A stretch of 64,000 nucleotides of DNA from Parachlamydiales bacterium (GCA_003153295.1 PLXY01000003.1:56868-120867); one strand, 5' to 3'; positions 28,521-36,586 are shown, numbered from the stretch's first letter. Made by a program: numbers and translations. The notes: generated from the letters alone by a model not told the origin.

Positions 28521-29897
28521 ATGGTACCACAGCCGCAAAATAATTCCACGAGGATTTCTGTTGAGGAGTATGCAGCCCTGGCCAAAAGCCAGGGGGCAAA
28601 ACTCGAGGAGATGTCCTTAACACCCGAGGAGAAGGTTCTTCGGAAATTTAATCAAAAGTACGCCGTTGTGCGTACCTCGACCACCTATATCTTGGTCCAA
28701 AAAACTGAGACGAGCTTTGAGTTGGATTCACGGCAGTCGTTTATTCATTTTCACGAGAATGACTTTTTCGTGAATTCAAAAGGAAAAGAGGAGAGTAAAG
28801 CTTATTTTTGGCTAAAGCATTCTGAGAGAAGAACGTTTGAAAATATTGTTTTTGATCCGGGACATCCTGGTGATTACGATGGTAATTACAATATCTTTAA
28901 AGGCTTCAGTGTTCAGCCCGTTCAAGGCGATTGCAGTCTTTATTGGACACATGTTCAAGAGGTAATCTGCAATGGAGATGAGATTAGTTATCAGTACGTA
29001 CGGAAATGGATGGCTTGCGTCGTGCAAAGACCAAAGGTCCTAGCGACAGCTCTTGTGCTGAGAGGATTGCAAGGGACAGGAAAAAATATGTTTGCTGACT
29101 TGTTTGGGAGGTTATTGGGACCTTACTACCTTACGGTTACTAATCTCGAACACGTGACCGGCAAATTCAACAATCACCTGAAATATGCCTATTTAATCCA
29201 TGCTAACGAGGCGATTTGGGGTGGAACAAAGAAGGAGGTTGGAGCGCTTAAAGCGCTTATCACCGATCCGACCATTATGATAGAGGGAAAGGGAAAAGAC
29301 GCAATCTGCGTCGACAACTGCCGGCATCTCATCGTATCGAGTAATGAGGACTGGGCTGTTCCGATGGATTTAGATGATCGTCGTTTTTTCGCCCTTAATG
29401 TTTCTGCAGATCGAAAGGGGGATACGAAGTATTTCGAGGACTTAGAAAAACAGATGAGCTGCGGTGGTCTCTCTGCTCTCCTTTACGATCTTTTACATGA
29501 AGATGTATCAGATTTTGACCCCAGAGTTATGCCTCCTAATGATTCTGGGTTCGATATGAAAATGAAAACGGCCGGCAGCACGGAAAAGTTTCTTTATGCA
29601 GCCTTGTCCGAAGGTAGGCTCAATATATCGACGTCTTCAAAGACCGGCGAATGGAAGCCTTATCCCACTAAAGACATCTATTATTACTATAAGGAATGGT
29701 GTCATGAAGAAGGGCTTAGGCATGAAACTGATTCGGAATTTGGGAAACGGATCAAAAAGATTATAGGTGTAGAAAAGAGCCGTCGCTCCATAGAAGGAGG
29801 AGGGAGAGAACGGTGGTATGAGTTTTCCTCGCTAGAGGAATGTCGGAAAAGGTTTGAAAAATTCACAAAACAAACAGATCGAATATGGGAAGACTAG
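28521..29897 (+). CDS. SF3-type replicative helicase (DUF5906/D5-like)
   Basis: The 458-residue protein probably unwinds DNA for replication of the element. Walker A is LRGLQGTGKNMFADLFG (residues ~180), followed by YLIHANEAIWGG, which supplies the acidic residue of Walker B, and HLIVSSNEDWAVPMDLDDRRFFAL, the sensor and arginine-finger region typical of DUF5906/D5 helicases of phages and plasmids. The N-terminal part lacks a recognisable primase; the primase is a separate gene downstream. An AAGGAT site precedes the start. Confidence 0.85.
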   Translation: MVPQPQNNSTRISVEEYAALAKSQGAKLEEMSLTPEEKVLRKFNQKYAVVRTSTTYILVQKTETSFELDSRQSFIHFHENDFFVNSKGKEESKAYFWLKHSERRTFENIVFDPGHPGDYDGNYNIFKGFSVQPVQGDCSLYWTHVQEVICNGDEISYQYVRKWMACVVQRPKVLATALVLRGLQGTGKNMFADLFGRLLGPYYLTVTNLEHVTGKFNNHLKYAYLIHANEAIWGGTKKEVGALKALITDPTIMIEGKGKDAICVDNCRHLIVSSNEDWAVPMDLDDRRFFALNVSADRKGDTKYFEDLEKQMSCGGLSALLYDLLHEDVSDFDPRVMPPNDSGFDMKMKTAGSTEKFLYAALSEGRLNISTSSKTGEWKPYPTKDIYYYYKEWCHEEGLRHETDSEFGKRIKKIIGVEKSRRSIEGGGRERWYEFSSLEECRKRFEKFTKQTDRIWED

Positions 29898-29914
29898 GGA
29901 TGTTTTTTCTTCTC

Positions 29915-30023
29915 GTCCAAGGTGTCCAGGCTGTCCAGGCAAAAAAATGCGCAGATATTGCTCATTTACAAAGAACCACTCATAACTCTTGGATTGCTAG
30001 GGCATCTTGGACAGCTAGGACAG
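29915..30023 (+). repeat. Two opposed arrays of 9-bp repeats, candidate origin (iterons)
   Basis: Three tandem 9-bp units with core GTCCAGG (29915-29941) face four tandem 9-bp units with core CTTGGACAG/CTAGGACAG (29988-30023). The second set is the reverse complement type of the first (TGTCC[AT][AG]G). The arrays flank about 45 bases of A/T-rich sequence and lie exactly between the helicase stop and the primase start. Strict 9-bp spacing in both arrays and their opposite orientation argue for protein binding sites, such as replication iterons or operators. Confidence 0.5.
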
Positions 30024-30044
30024 TTCACCAAACGAGGAGACATT

Positions 30045-31076
30045 ATGCAGCTTTTAACCCTGGCAGAGCAAGATGGACTAAGACCCAAAAAAGTCGCTGC
30101 AACCAAAGGAGGAGAGTTTCATTCCCCCTGCCCTGGTTGTGGAGGAGAAGATAGGTTTATCATTTGGGACAAAGTTAATCGATATTTTTGCAGGCAATGC
30201 GAAAAAAGAGGTGATGTCATCCAATATCTGCGGGATTTTCATTCACTTTCATACCGCGATGCCTGTCTCAGACTTAATGTTTCTCCTAAGGCTAGAGAAT
30301 CAAGCCAATGGCAGCGACCATTTGACATCCAACGCACGTTTGAGCCTAGAGCCGCCGACATGCCCTCAGTGGCCTGGAGAGATAGTGCATCGAGCTTTGT
30401 AAAGTTCTGCCAGAATCAGTTAGAGAAAAGTTCTATCGCGTTGGACAGTCTTTTCCAACGAGGATTCACCTTAGAATCCATAAAACACTTTAAACTTGGA
30501 TGGAACCCGCAAACTGTCTGGGTACATCGGGATCTTTGGGGATTGTCCAATGCCGAAAAAAAGAAAATCTGGATACCTCAAGGATTGCTGATTCCTACCT
30601 TAGATGTAACTACTCAAGAAGTTATTAAACTTAAAATACGAAGAAATGAATGGCATTCAGAAGACGAACTTCCTAAATATGTTGAAATAGCCGGAAGCAT
30701 GCAATCGCCAGGTATATATGGTGATCCTTCCGATAAGCCTATCATTGTGCTTGAGTCTGAATTTGATGCTCTATTAATTCAGCAATTTGCATCCGATCTT
30801 TGCTGTAGTATCGCTGTGGGCGGAGCGACCAAACGTCCTGATCAAGCATGCCATCGTCTGCTTGTGAAAGCTCCCTTGATCCTATTTGCTTTTGATACCG
30901 ACAAAGCCGGGGCTATTGCATATCGATGGTGGGGTAAAATTTACCCAAATCTAAGAATGTGGGTACCTCCAAAGGGAAAAAGCCCTGGAGATGCTTTTAA
31001 AGAAGGAATCGATCTACGCAAATGGATTGAGATAGGGTTGGAAGAAGCAAAAGCAACGCACAAAAAAATAATTTAA
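30045..31076 (+). CDS. DNA primase with CHC2 zinc finger and Toprim domain
   Basis: The ATG after GAGGAG is chosen; a longer upstream frame would only translate the 9-bp repeats. The 343-residue product has a zinc finger near the N-terminus (FHSPCPGCGGEDRF ... YFCRQCEKRGDVIQYLRD, i.e. CxxC...CxxC) and a Toprim domain (KPIIVLESEFDALLIQQ with the catalytic Glu; LILFAFDTDKAGAIAYRWW with the DxD). These belong to phage and plasmid primases of the alpha/P4 type. With the preceding helicase it makes a complete priming system for the element. Confidence 0.87.
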   Translation: MQLLTLAEQDGLRPKKVAATKGGEFHSPCPGCGGEDRFIIWDKVNRYFCRQCEKRGDVIQYLRDFHSLSYRDACLRLNVSPKARESSQWQRPFDIQRTFEPRAADMPSVAWRDSASSFVKFCQNQLEKSSIALDSLFQRGFTLESIKHFKLGWNPQTVWVHRDLWGLSNAEKKKIWIPQGLLIPTLDVTTQEVIKLKIRRNEWHSEDELPKYVEIAGSMQSPGIYGDPSDKPIIVLESEFDALLIQQFASDLCCSIAVGGATKRPDQACHRLLVKAPLILFAFDTDKAGAIAYRWWGKIYPNLRMWVPPKGKSPGDAFKEGIDLRKWIEIGLEEAKATHKKII

Positions 31077-31093
31077 CGCATGAGGAGGACAAA

Positions 31094-32104
31094 ATGTCCA
31101 AAAATAAACGGCAAAACGACTCTCGCAAAGAGATCATTTCGGACATAAACAGGAAGCTAAAAACAGAAAAGTGCCCGGAGCAAAGGAAAAATCTCTTAAG
31201 CATGAAGAAGAAGGTTGAGCTCTTTGACAAAGCCATAAAGGGAGATGCAGAAGCGCTCATTGCTGTAGCTGAGCAAAGAGGCATGTATAAGAACGAAGAG
31301 CAAGAGAAACCAAAAGCGAATGCCTTGCCAGAAAATCAAAAGCAATTAGATGCGCCGAAGAACCCTTGCGATCTTATTGACATCAGGGAAAAGGAATCAA
31401 AGGATGATTCGATAAGGCTTCGATATAAGAATGGAAAAAGTGAGGACAAGTGCGGTTTTACACTTGATGTAACTCATGAAGAGAATGCAGGCGATGGTCT
31501 TCTGAAGATGTACACTGATGCTGTCAAAAAGATCGTTGGCGTTAAAGAGATCGAACTGGCTAATCATATCCTACAATGTGCGTCGGGTGCTATTAAGTCG
31601 TTTGTTGGGAGTGAAAATGCTTGTTTTATGAACATCATTCTTCAATTCCTCCACGATACAAAACCACGAGATGCTATAGAGGCTCAACTGGCAGCTCAGG
31701 CAGCCGCTTTATTTACTCATAGTATGTCTAATCTCCAAAGGATGGGAAAGGCACAAACAGTTCAACATGTCGAAGCTTATGCCAACGTAAGCGTTAAGCT
31801 ATCTAGAGCTCATAACGAGACTGTAGAAGCCCTCAACCGTCATCGTCGCGGAGGCGAACAAAAGGTCACCGTTACCCACGCTGTACTAGCAAATCAAGCA
31901 GTCGTTAACAACTATAACGGGGTGGGGGTTCCACCCGAAAACAGAGGAGAGACCCCATGTCAGCAATGTGCCGAGCCAAAGCCAGAACCAACAAAAACAA
32001 ACCCTGTTCTCAGCCGGCCATGGCTAACGGACGATGTAGACTCCACGGTGGAAAAAGTACTGGCCCCAAGACAAAGGAAGGAAGGCAAAAGCTCAAAGAT
32101 GTGA
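31094..32104 (+). CDS. Hypothetical mobile-element protein, 336 residues
   Basis: A GAGGAGG site precedes the ATG. The N-terminal ~100 residues are highly charged. The middle (HEENAGDGLLKMYTDAVKKIVGVKEIELANHIL ... FLHDTKPRDAIEAQLAAQAAALFTHSMSNLQRM) is helical and resembles phage-associated hypotheticals that often precede HGGxSTG proteins; LNRHRRGGEQKVTVTHAVLANQAVVNNY is the conserved-looking end. The last ~50 residues overlap the next gene in another frame and read like non-selected sequence. Confidence 0.7.
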   Translation: MSKNKRQNDSRKEIISDINRKLKTEKCPEQRKNLLSMKKKVELFDKAIKGDAEALIAVAEQRGMYKNEEQEKPKANALPENQKQLDAPKNPCDLIDIREKESKDDSIRLRYKNGKSEDKCGFTLDVTHEENAGDGLLKMYTDAVKKIVGVKEIELANHILQCASGAIKSFVGSENACFMNIILQFLHDTKPRDAIEAQLAAQAAALFTHSMSNLQRMGKAQTVQHVEAYANVSVKLSRAHNETVEALNRHRRGGEQKVTVTHAVLANQAVVNNYNGVGVPPENRGETPCQQCAEPKPEPTKTNPVLSRPWLTDDVDSTVEKVLAPRQRKEGKSSKM

Positions 32105-32190
32105 ACACCAAGCACGGGTTTTATACAGCAGAGGCCATCGCTGATAGGAGGATGTCTCGGCAGCTTATTAGGTTTACAACGGATAGGTAG
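31957..32190 (+). CDS. HGGxSTG domain protein
   Basis: The 77-residue product has its own GAGGAGA site and overlaps the end of the previous gene by 148 bases in a different frame. It contains CRAKARTNKNKPCSQPAMANGRCRLHGGKSTGPKTKEG, read in pieces: a CxA...KPCxxPAxxNGxCxxHGGxSTG motif with two conserved Cys, a His and GxSTGPKT. This small family is widespread on phages and integrated elements; its biochemical role is not known to me. Confidence 0.82.
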   Translation: MSAMCRAKARTNKNKPCSQPAMANGRCRLHGGKSTGPKTKEGRQKLKDVNTKHGFYTAEAIADRRMSRQLIRFTTDR

Positions 32191-32241
32191 GCGTTCTAAG
32201 CAATGCAATTTATCTACCTAATCCCAGCTCTAAATGGCTGA

Positions 32242-32520
32242 TTATTTTGCGATTTTTTTCACTAATTTTACACATCTATAGTAGTCTCGCATCTGTTTCA
32301 TGAATAATGGATTTATTTTAGAGCGGGGATTCGTCTCATAATAACCACTAATAATCCAAACAGTCACTCGCGAGAATGTCTCTATTAAGACAATAGCAAA
32401 GAGAGCCGAAAAAAAGGTTGCGCCCTCATATTGAAAGATACCAACAAGTACGTATATTCCTAAAATGAACTGCAGTCCGTATTTTAGAGACTTGCCAAAT
32501 CTTTTCATTACTTCGAACAT
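32242..32520 (-). CDS. Small membrane protein at the element edge
   Basis: The 92-residue product starts after a GAGGAAATAT site. It has two hydrophobic helices (YGLQFILGIYVLVGIF and FFSALFAIVLIETFSRVTVWIIS) and a basic C-terminus (MKQMRDYYRCVKLVKKIAK). It is transcribed against the replication genes, together with the next two genes, next to attR. Unrecognised; cargo by position. Confidence 0.6.
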   Translation of the reverse strand: MFEVMKRFGKSLKYGLQFILGIYVLVGIFQYEGATFFSALFAIVLIETFSRVTVWIISGYYETNPRSKINPLFMKQMRDYYRCVKLVKKIAK

Positions 32521-32553
32521 ATATTTCCTCTTTTTATTTTCATTTGTTTCTCA

Positions 32554-32883
32554 CTATTTGAGTCCTTTATGCATCCATTGTAAAGCATGGTATAAAAGCA
32601 CAAAGATTTTTCTTAAACAGACATAGGAACCAAATAGAACCCCTAATGGCAAAAGAAGAGCTTTAAAAAAGATGTTTTTGATCAAACCGCAGGCTTCGGT
32701 AAATTCTGATCCTGGCACAAGATGAGTGAAAAGATAATAAACAGAACATGAATCTGAAACTCCATTATAAATAAAATATATAGATATTGCTACTGCAACC
32801 ATAAAGGTGCATCGGTTTAACTTGCGAATTGGGATTAATGAAGTTCCCTCTTTTTTCTTTAGTATTTTAGAGTTCATATTCAA
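32554..32883 (-). CDS. Small membrane protein at the element edge
   Basis: The 109-residue product has a polar basic N-terminus and two or three hydrophobic helices (FMVAVAISIYFIYNGV, FFKALLLPLGVLFGSYVCL). No good ribosome-binding site is seen; an ATG two codons later is an alternative. Same orientation as its neighbours. Unrecognised. Confidence 0.5.
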   Translation of the reverse strand: MNMNSKILKKKEGTSLIPIRKLNRCTFMVAVAISIYFIYNGVSDSCSVYYLFTHLVPGSEFTEACGLIKNIFFKALLLPLGVLFGSYVCLRKIFVLLYHALQWMHKGLK

Positions 32884-32915
32884 ATAATTTACTATTCCAT
32901 CTTATTTTATAGATG

Positions 32916-33134
32916 TTAATAAGTATAGTAATAGCCGCCAGAACCATCTGGTTTCATATGGCCATTTCGTGGCATGCGGTCAATATCTCTTTGTAATTGG
33001 TCCATTTGTCTTTCTGATCTTTCAGATCTATATGAATAGTCGTACGGATTACAATCGTATGGGGTATAATATGCAAAGGCCGATCCAGTTAAAACACTTG
33101 CAGCAAATATAGTTACTAAAAAGTTCCTTTTCAT
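32916..33134 (-). CDS. Small secreted Tyr-rich protein at the element edge
   Basis: AGGAAGCTT precedes the ATG. The 72-residue product begins with a classical Sec signal (MKRNFLVTIFAASVLTGSAFA, cleaved after AFA) and the mature part is about 50 residues, rich in Tyr, Arg and Asp (YYTPYDCNPYDYSYRSER) with a short helix (RQMDQLQRDIDRM) and a Gly/Tyr end. A single Cys remains. Function unknown. Confidence 0.65.
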   Translation of the reverse strand: MKRNFLVTIFAASVLTGSAFAYYTPYDCNPYDYSYRSERSERQMDQLQRDIDRMPRNGHMKPDGSGGYYYTY

Positions 33135-33589
33135 AAGCTTCCTTTTTTTTGTTTTCTTATATTATAGCTGTGGTTTTCATTAATATTAATATAAATGATT
33201 GTTTTATTTTTTTTGTTAATTATATTAATAAAAATCATACAAAACACAGGGAAATAATCGCATTTGTGTAAAATAAATCGTATATGCGACTTGAACTTCA
33301 AGGATTTAATTGTCAAAAAGCGCTGTAATGAAATTGCTTTCGCAATTCTTCTCCTTGGAAGGGAAGAAAGAGATGATAGCTCTCTTGATAAGATATGGAG
33401 TCAAGGTAGATGGGGTCTGATATATATTTAAAAGGTGAGTAGACCTCCAAATCTACGGTCCTCTGGCGGTCCAAATGATAACTAAAAACAATAAATATTA
33501 AAAAATTTATACTACAATACAAATGGCTTTATCTCTTTGACCGTTAAGTAGTTGAATTTTATTGTTTTTAGTTGAGATCTAATTTTGGC
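33135..33589. other. Gene-poor right edge of the element
   Basis: This stretch of 455 bases is very AT-rich at first (33150-33290) and holds two short open frames on the minus strand that I do not accept as genes. It contains GGTCC repeats (33457-33474) resembling those near attL, candidates for integrase arm sites. Nothing else is supported. Confidence 0.5.
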
Positions 33590-33646
33590 GGACTTAAAAT
33601 CCCCTCCGTTAATAGCGGGTGCAGGTTCGATTCCTGTTCCGAGCAA
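33590..33646 (+). repeat. attR: 57-bp direct repeat
   Basis: Identical over 57 positions to the tRNA-Leu 3' half. It lacks the 5' half and therefore is not a tRNA gene. It is followed directly by a hairpin with a T-run that looks like the original tRNA terminator. Confidence 0.93.
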
Positions 33647-33647
33647 T

Positions 33648-33672
33648 AACCTGGCATTGCCAGGTTTTTTTT
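33648..33672 (+). terminator. Terminator following the tRNA 3'-end copy
   Basis: AACCTGGCATTGCCAGGTT is a tight hairpin (stem AACCTGGC/GCCAGGTT, loop ATT or smaller) followed by an unbroken T-run. Its position directly after the tRNA-end copy suggests it is the terminator that belonged to tRNA-Leu before insertion. Confidence 0.85.
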
Positions 33673-33876
33673 TGCTCGAAAAATAAGCCAACAGTTTGGC
33701 TTAAGTCAGGAATCGAAGTGAAGTGCTCTTGAGCACTACAATCCATTTTGAAAGCTTTATCCCAAATTTGTTTAAAATAAGTAAATCCACAGCATCTCTT
33801 GTCCACAAAAAAAGACATTGACAATTCATCTGGATTATAGTTTTTATAATAAAAACATCACTCAAAGGATTCATCA

Positions 33877-33990
33877 GTGAGAATATTCACTGTTGTTTTT
33901 TATTTACTATTGTCATTTTCTCAGAATGCGGTTGTTCCCGAGATAAAACAAATCGCCCAATCGGGTGGAGGTCATCATGAAGGTCATTGA
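33877..33990 (+). CDS. Possible 37-residue leader peptide with a signal-like sequence
   Basis: A GTG-initiated frame reads MRIFTVVFYLLLSFSQNAVV and ends with GGGHHEGH, stopping inside the next gene. It looks like the N-terminal signal peptide of a secreted protein whose body has been replaced by the foreign gene that follows. It could equally serve as an upstream coupled frame. Weak evidence. Confidence 0.25.
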   Translation: MRIFTVVFYLLLSFSQNAVVPEIKQIAQSGGGHHEGH

Positions 33991-35638
33991 AGCGCTTGCA
34001 TCAGCGATTGCAGCTGAGGGCATTGATCACGTTTTCGCGGTTATGGGTGATGCCAATCAGGATATGATTGTGGAGTTGTGCGAAAAACACGGCCTTAAGT
34101 ACGTTCAAGCGCATCACGAAACCAGTGCCGTTGGCATGGCGGACGGCTATTCGCGTTTCAGCGGCAAGATCGGCCTTGCCACTACCACGCAGGGCCCTGG
34201 CTATACCAATGCTACGACCTCCCTAGTGTCGGCTCGACTGCATCGATCGCCCGTATTGATGCTGGCTGGCCACGCCTCATTGCGTGATCCTTACAATCCG
34301 CAAGGTATGATCGACCAGCACGCACTGGCGAAGCTCACAACTGGGGCCACGGTGAAAATCGATCACGCCAACAATGTGGATTACTGCCTTGGTGAAGCTT
34401 TCCGCCAGCTCAAAGCAAGGAAAGGTCCGTTTGTCCTCAACATGCCGCAGGATGTCCTGCACGCTGCCCTGCCGGATCAAAAATGGACCTATCGTCCGAT
34501 GTACAAGGCGAAGGTATTGCAGCCGCCGCGCGCGGATGATGTTGTAGAAGCTGCCAAGATCGTGTCCAGCGCTAAACGACCAACCATTCTTTGCGGGCTT
34601 GGCGCTGCCCAAGGAAAAGCCGAGCCAGAGGTCCGGAAATTGGCCGAATATCTCGGCGCGCCGGTGGCAACCACACTGCTGGCTGCAGGGTTTTGTGCAC
34701 AGTATCCGCTTTATCTTGGCATCAGCGGCGGGCTGGGCTCAGACTTGACGGTCGATATACTTGCTGAAAGCGATGTCATGATCGTCGTGGGCGCGAGCTT
34801 GAATGAGTGGACAACGCACTTCGGCAAGATACTCGAAAACGGTAAGAAAATTATCCAGATCGATGACCGAGAGGATGCGTTCGGATGGTTTGCGCGGATT
34901 ACAGTCGGCCTGGAAGCCGATGCGAAAGTGGCTGTCGCGTCGTTGCTCGATCGATTGAAGGAGAGCGGCAAGACGGGTCGCCATCCGGCTCCGGAGACAG
35001 TACAGAAAATCAAGCAATGGAAGCCGCCGACCGTGAGTTACGACGACGGCAAGTGGGTCGACCCGCGTCGCGCTGCCGCCTATCTGGAAGACAAGCTGCC
35101 GAAACGCGATCGCATTCTTGTCTTTGACGGCGGGCACTGCGCAATGGTGACCTGTCAGGCTATGAGCAGCTCCAGCGCTGACAACTGGTCGATCGGACTG
35201 GACTTCGGAGCCATTGGGCAAGGCTTAGGCATTGCACTCGGTGCCTGCTTTGCGCGACCCGGCAAGCGAGTTACTCATCTCACCGGGGATGCCTCGTTCA
35301 TGATGAACGTGGCCGATTTCCATACCGCGGTCAACCACAATCTGCCGCTCACCGTTTTCGTGTTCAACGACAACGCTGTCGGGCAGGAGCGGCATGACCT
35401 TGTCCACAAGGGCTTCCCAACTAAATATGCGGAAATCGCTCAGCCAGATTTCGAAAAATTGGCCGTCGGCTTTGGCGCCAAGGGCTTTAGAGTCAACCGG
35501 CTCGACGATTTCGGCGAGATCGACAAAGCGCTTGCCGTCGAAGACGGCCCGGTGATCGTCAACGTGCGCATCAACCGTGATGTCGAATTGCCTGTCAGCT
35601 GGGAGATTGCGAAGGCCCTCGAAAATACCGGAGAATAG
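33977..35638 (+). CDS. Thiamine-diphosphate enzyme, acetolactate synthase-like, probably acquired
   Basis: The ATG with GGAGG five bases upstream is preferred over a GTG four codons earlier; it gives 553 residues. The three domains of the family are present: the Pyr domain with the catalytic Glu in HHETSAVGMADGYSR, a central domain, and the PP domain with the ThDP/Mg motif GDASFMMNVADFHTA ... FNDN. The exact substrate cannot be told: acetolactate synthase, a decarboxylase or a carboligase are all possible, and no small regulatory subunit is adjacent. The gene is much richer in G and C than both flanks, a sign of transfer, perhaps from a proteobacterium. Confidence 0.85.
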   Translation: MKVIEALASAIAAEGIDHVFAVMGDANQDMIVELCEKHGLKYVQAHHETSAVGMADGYSRFSGKIGLATTTQGPGYTNATTSLVSARLHRSPVLMLAGHASLRDPYNPQGMIDQHALAKLTTGATVKIDHANNVDYCLGEAFRQLKARKGPFVLNMPQDVLHAALPDQKWTYRPMYKAKVLQPPRADDVVEAAKIVSSAKRPTILCGLGAAQGKAEPEVRKLAEYLGAPVATTLLAAGFCAQYPLYLGISGGLGSDLTVDILAESDVMIVVGASLNEWTTHFGKILENGKKIIQIDDREDAFGWFARITVGLEADAKVAVASLLDRLKESGKTGRHPAPETVQKIKQWKPPTVSYDDGKWVDPRRAAAYLEDKLPKRDRILVFDGGHCAMVTCQAMSSSSADNWSIGLDFGAIGQGLGIALGACFARPGKRVTHLTGDASFMMNVADFHTAVNHNLPLTVFVFNDNAVGQERHDLVHKGFPTKYAEIAQPDFEKLAVGFGAKGFRVNRLDDFGEIDKALAVEDGPVIVNVRINRDVELPVSWEIAKALENTGE

Positions 35639-35740
35639 AGCTAATTGGCGCATTCTCCGTGATATTGCCAAGCCCTTATATGCAGTTGGCTAAGCTGCAG
35701 ATTTAGGAGGGTTGATCATTGCTTATGTTCTCGGAAGAGA

Positions 35741-36586
35741 TCAATCTTCGGAATCCAACGCCAGAACAGGTTGAGAGATTTTAACACGCTTCTTCACCTC
35801 TTTAATCGGTTCGGCAGGAGAAATATTTTCAGGAAGAGTGCCGCCTAGTTCTGCGATCGCTGAACGCACCTTTTTCCCCACTATTTCGTGAGTTTCCATA
35901 GCATCTCTTGGGTTTTTGATGTTTTCTCGTTTAAGTTTTTCCCGAGTTTGAGACATACGGAATTGATTGGCGATCAGTTCGGTCGTATCCATCCGATCCA
36001 TCAGGTTCTCTTTTGGTAAGATCCCCTTGCGAGCTTTAATTGCATCGACTCCCAGGCCACCATAGAGCCCCTTATACCCTGCATCATGGAAAAGACCGAA
36101 CATCTTATCTTGCACTCCAGCATCTCGGGCAGCGCCGGATAAGGCTTTGAATTCTACTGAAGTTTGCTCTCGTGTTTCTAGTCTTTCGAGGTCAGCTGCC
36201 ATTTGATCTGAAATCTCTTGCCTGCGCGTTTGAATCGCGAAGTATTTTTGGGCATGAGCAATTTCAGGTTTTCTTGGGTCTCCATTTTGCGCGATGAGGT
36301 AACAGGCGAAACGTGAAAGGTGATAATCTTCAACCATTTGCGTTGCGCCTTTACCAAACTTGATCTGCTTGCGGGCGCCCGCAAAGTGATGAGCTGGATC
36401 GTTGCCTGATTGCTTACAAGACTCTATGGCTTTTTTAATGGCATTTTCAAAATATCTCCACTGAGAATAGCCGAGGTAGGGCTGAAGGTCTCTTGCGCTC
36501 CAATATTCGACACCATGCTCATTGAGCTTTTTAAGGGACTCGAGGGATAGATTTGAAGGTACAAGTTCGGTATTAGATTCTTGCAT
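35741..36586 (-). CDS. dinD: DNA damage-inducible protein D
   Basis: The 281-residue protein follows E. coli DinD along most of its length: GVEYWSARDLQPYLGYSQWRYF, LSRFACYLIAQNGDPRKPEIAHAQKYFAIQTRRQE (in two parts), GYKGLYGGLGVDAIKARKG, MDTTELIANQFRMSQTREKLKRE and VGKKVRSAIAELGGTLPE. The N-terminal part is a Bro-N/antirepressor-like DNA-binding domain. DinD inhibits RecA-mediated strand exchange in E. coli. It lies, opposite in direction, in the same repeat-bounded module as the thiamine-diphosphate enzyme. Confidence 0.9.
   Translation of the reverse strand: MQESNTELVPSNLSLESLKKLNEHGVEYWSARDLQPYLGYSQWRYFENAIKKAIESCKQSGNDPAHHFAGARKQIKFGKGATQMVEDYHLSRFACYLIAQNGDPRKPEIAHAQKYFAIQTRRQEISDQMAADLERLETREQTSVEFKALSGAARDAGVQDKMFGLFHDAGYKGLYGGLGVDAIKARKGILPKENLMDRMDTTELIANQFRMSQTREKLKRENIKNPRDAMETHEIVGKKVRSAIAELGGTLPENISPAEPIKEVKKRVKISQPVLALDSED

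Larger units (their letters stand above)
23958..33646. mobile_element. Integrated plasmid- or satellite-like element in tRNA-Leu
   Basis: The element of about 9.6 kb is bounded by an exact 57-bp copy of the tRNA 3' end. It contains a tyrosine integrase, a pGP7/8-like degenerate recombinase, a small DNA-binding protein, an SF3-type helicase, a primase with zinc finger and Toprim domains, a hypothetical protein and an HGGxSTG protein, all in one orientation, plus edge cargo. There is no capsid, portal or terminase that I recognise and no conjugation gene. It is therefore best described as a replicating integrative plasmid or phage satellite. Confidence 0.85.

Noticed and set aside
33131..33316. 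Minus-strand open frame of 61 residues
   Set aside because: Composed of Ile, Asn, Lys and Tyr from very AT-rich DNA, with no family-like pattern.
33313..33522. Minus-strand open frame of 69 residues near attR
   Set aside because: The first part is hydrophobic A/T-derived sequence and there is no convincing start or ribosome-binding site. The end (LFLPFQGEELRKQF) looks protein-like, so it may be a gene remnant, but a gene cannot be supported.
33590..33646. A second tRNA-Leu gene
   Set aside because: Only the 3' half is present; the acceptor 5' strand and D-arm are missing, so it is an att repeat.
23958..33646. Complete prophage
   Set aside because: No capsid, portal, tail, lysis or large-terminase gene is recognisable.
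33609..33824. Minus-strand open frame of 71 residues across attR and its terminator
   Set aside because: Its last third is antisense tRNA sequence and it crosses the terminator hairpin. The N-terminal part could be a small remnant only.
33818..33850. Promoter ahead of the thiamine-diphosphate enzyme (TTGACA with TATAAT)
   Set aside because: The boxes are good individually, but the spacing of 21 bases is too long for a standard promoter, so it is not listed as a feature.
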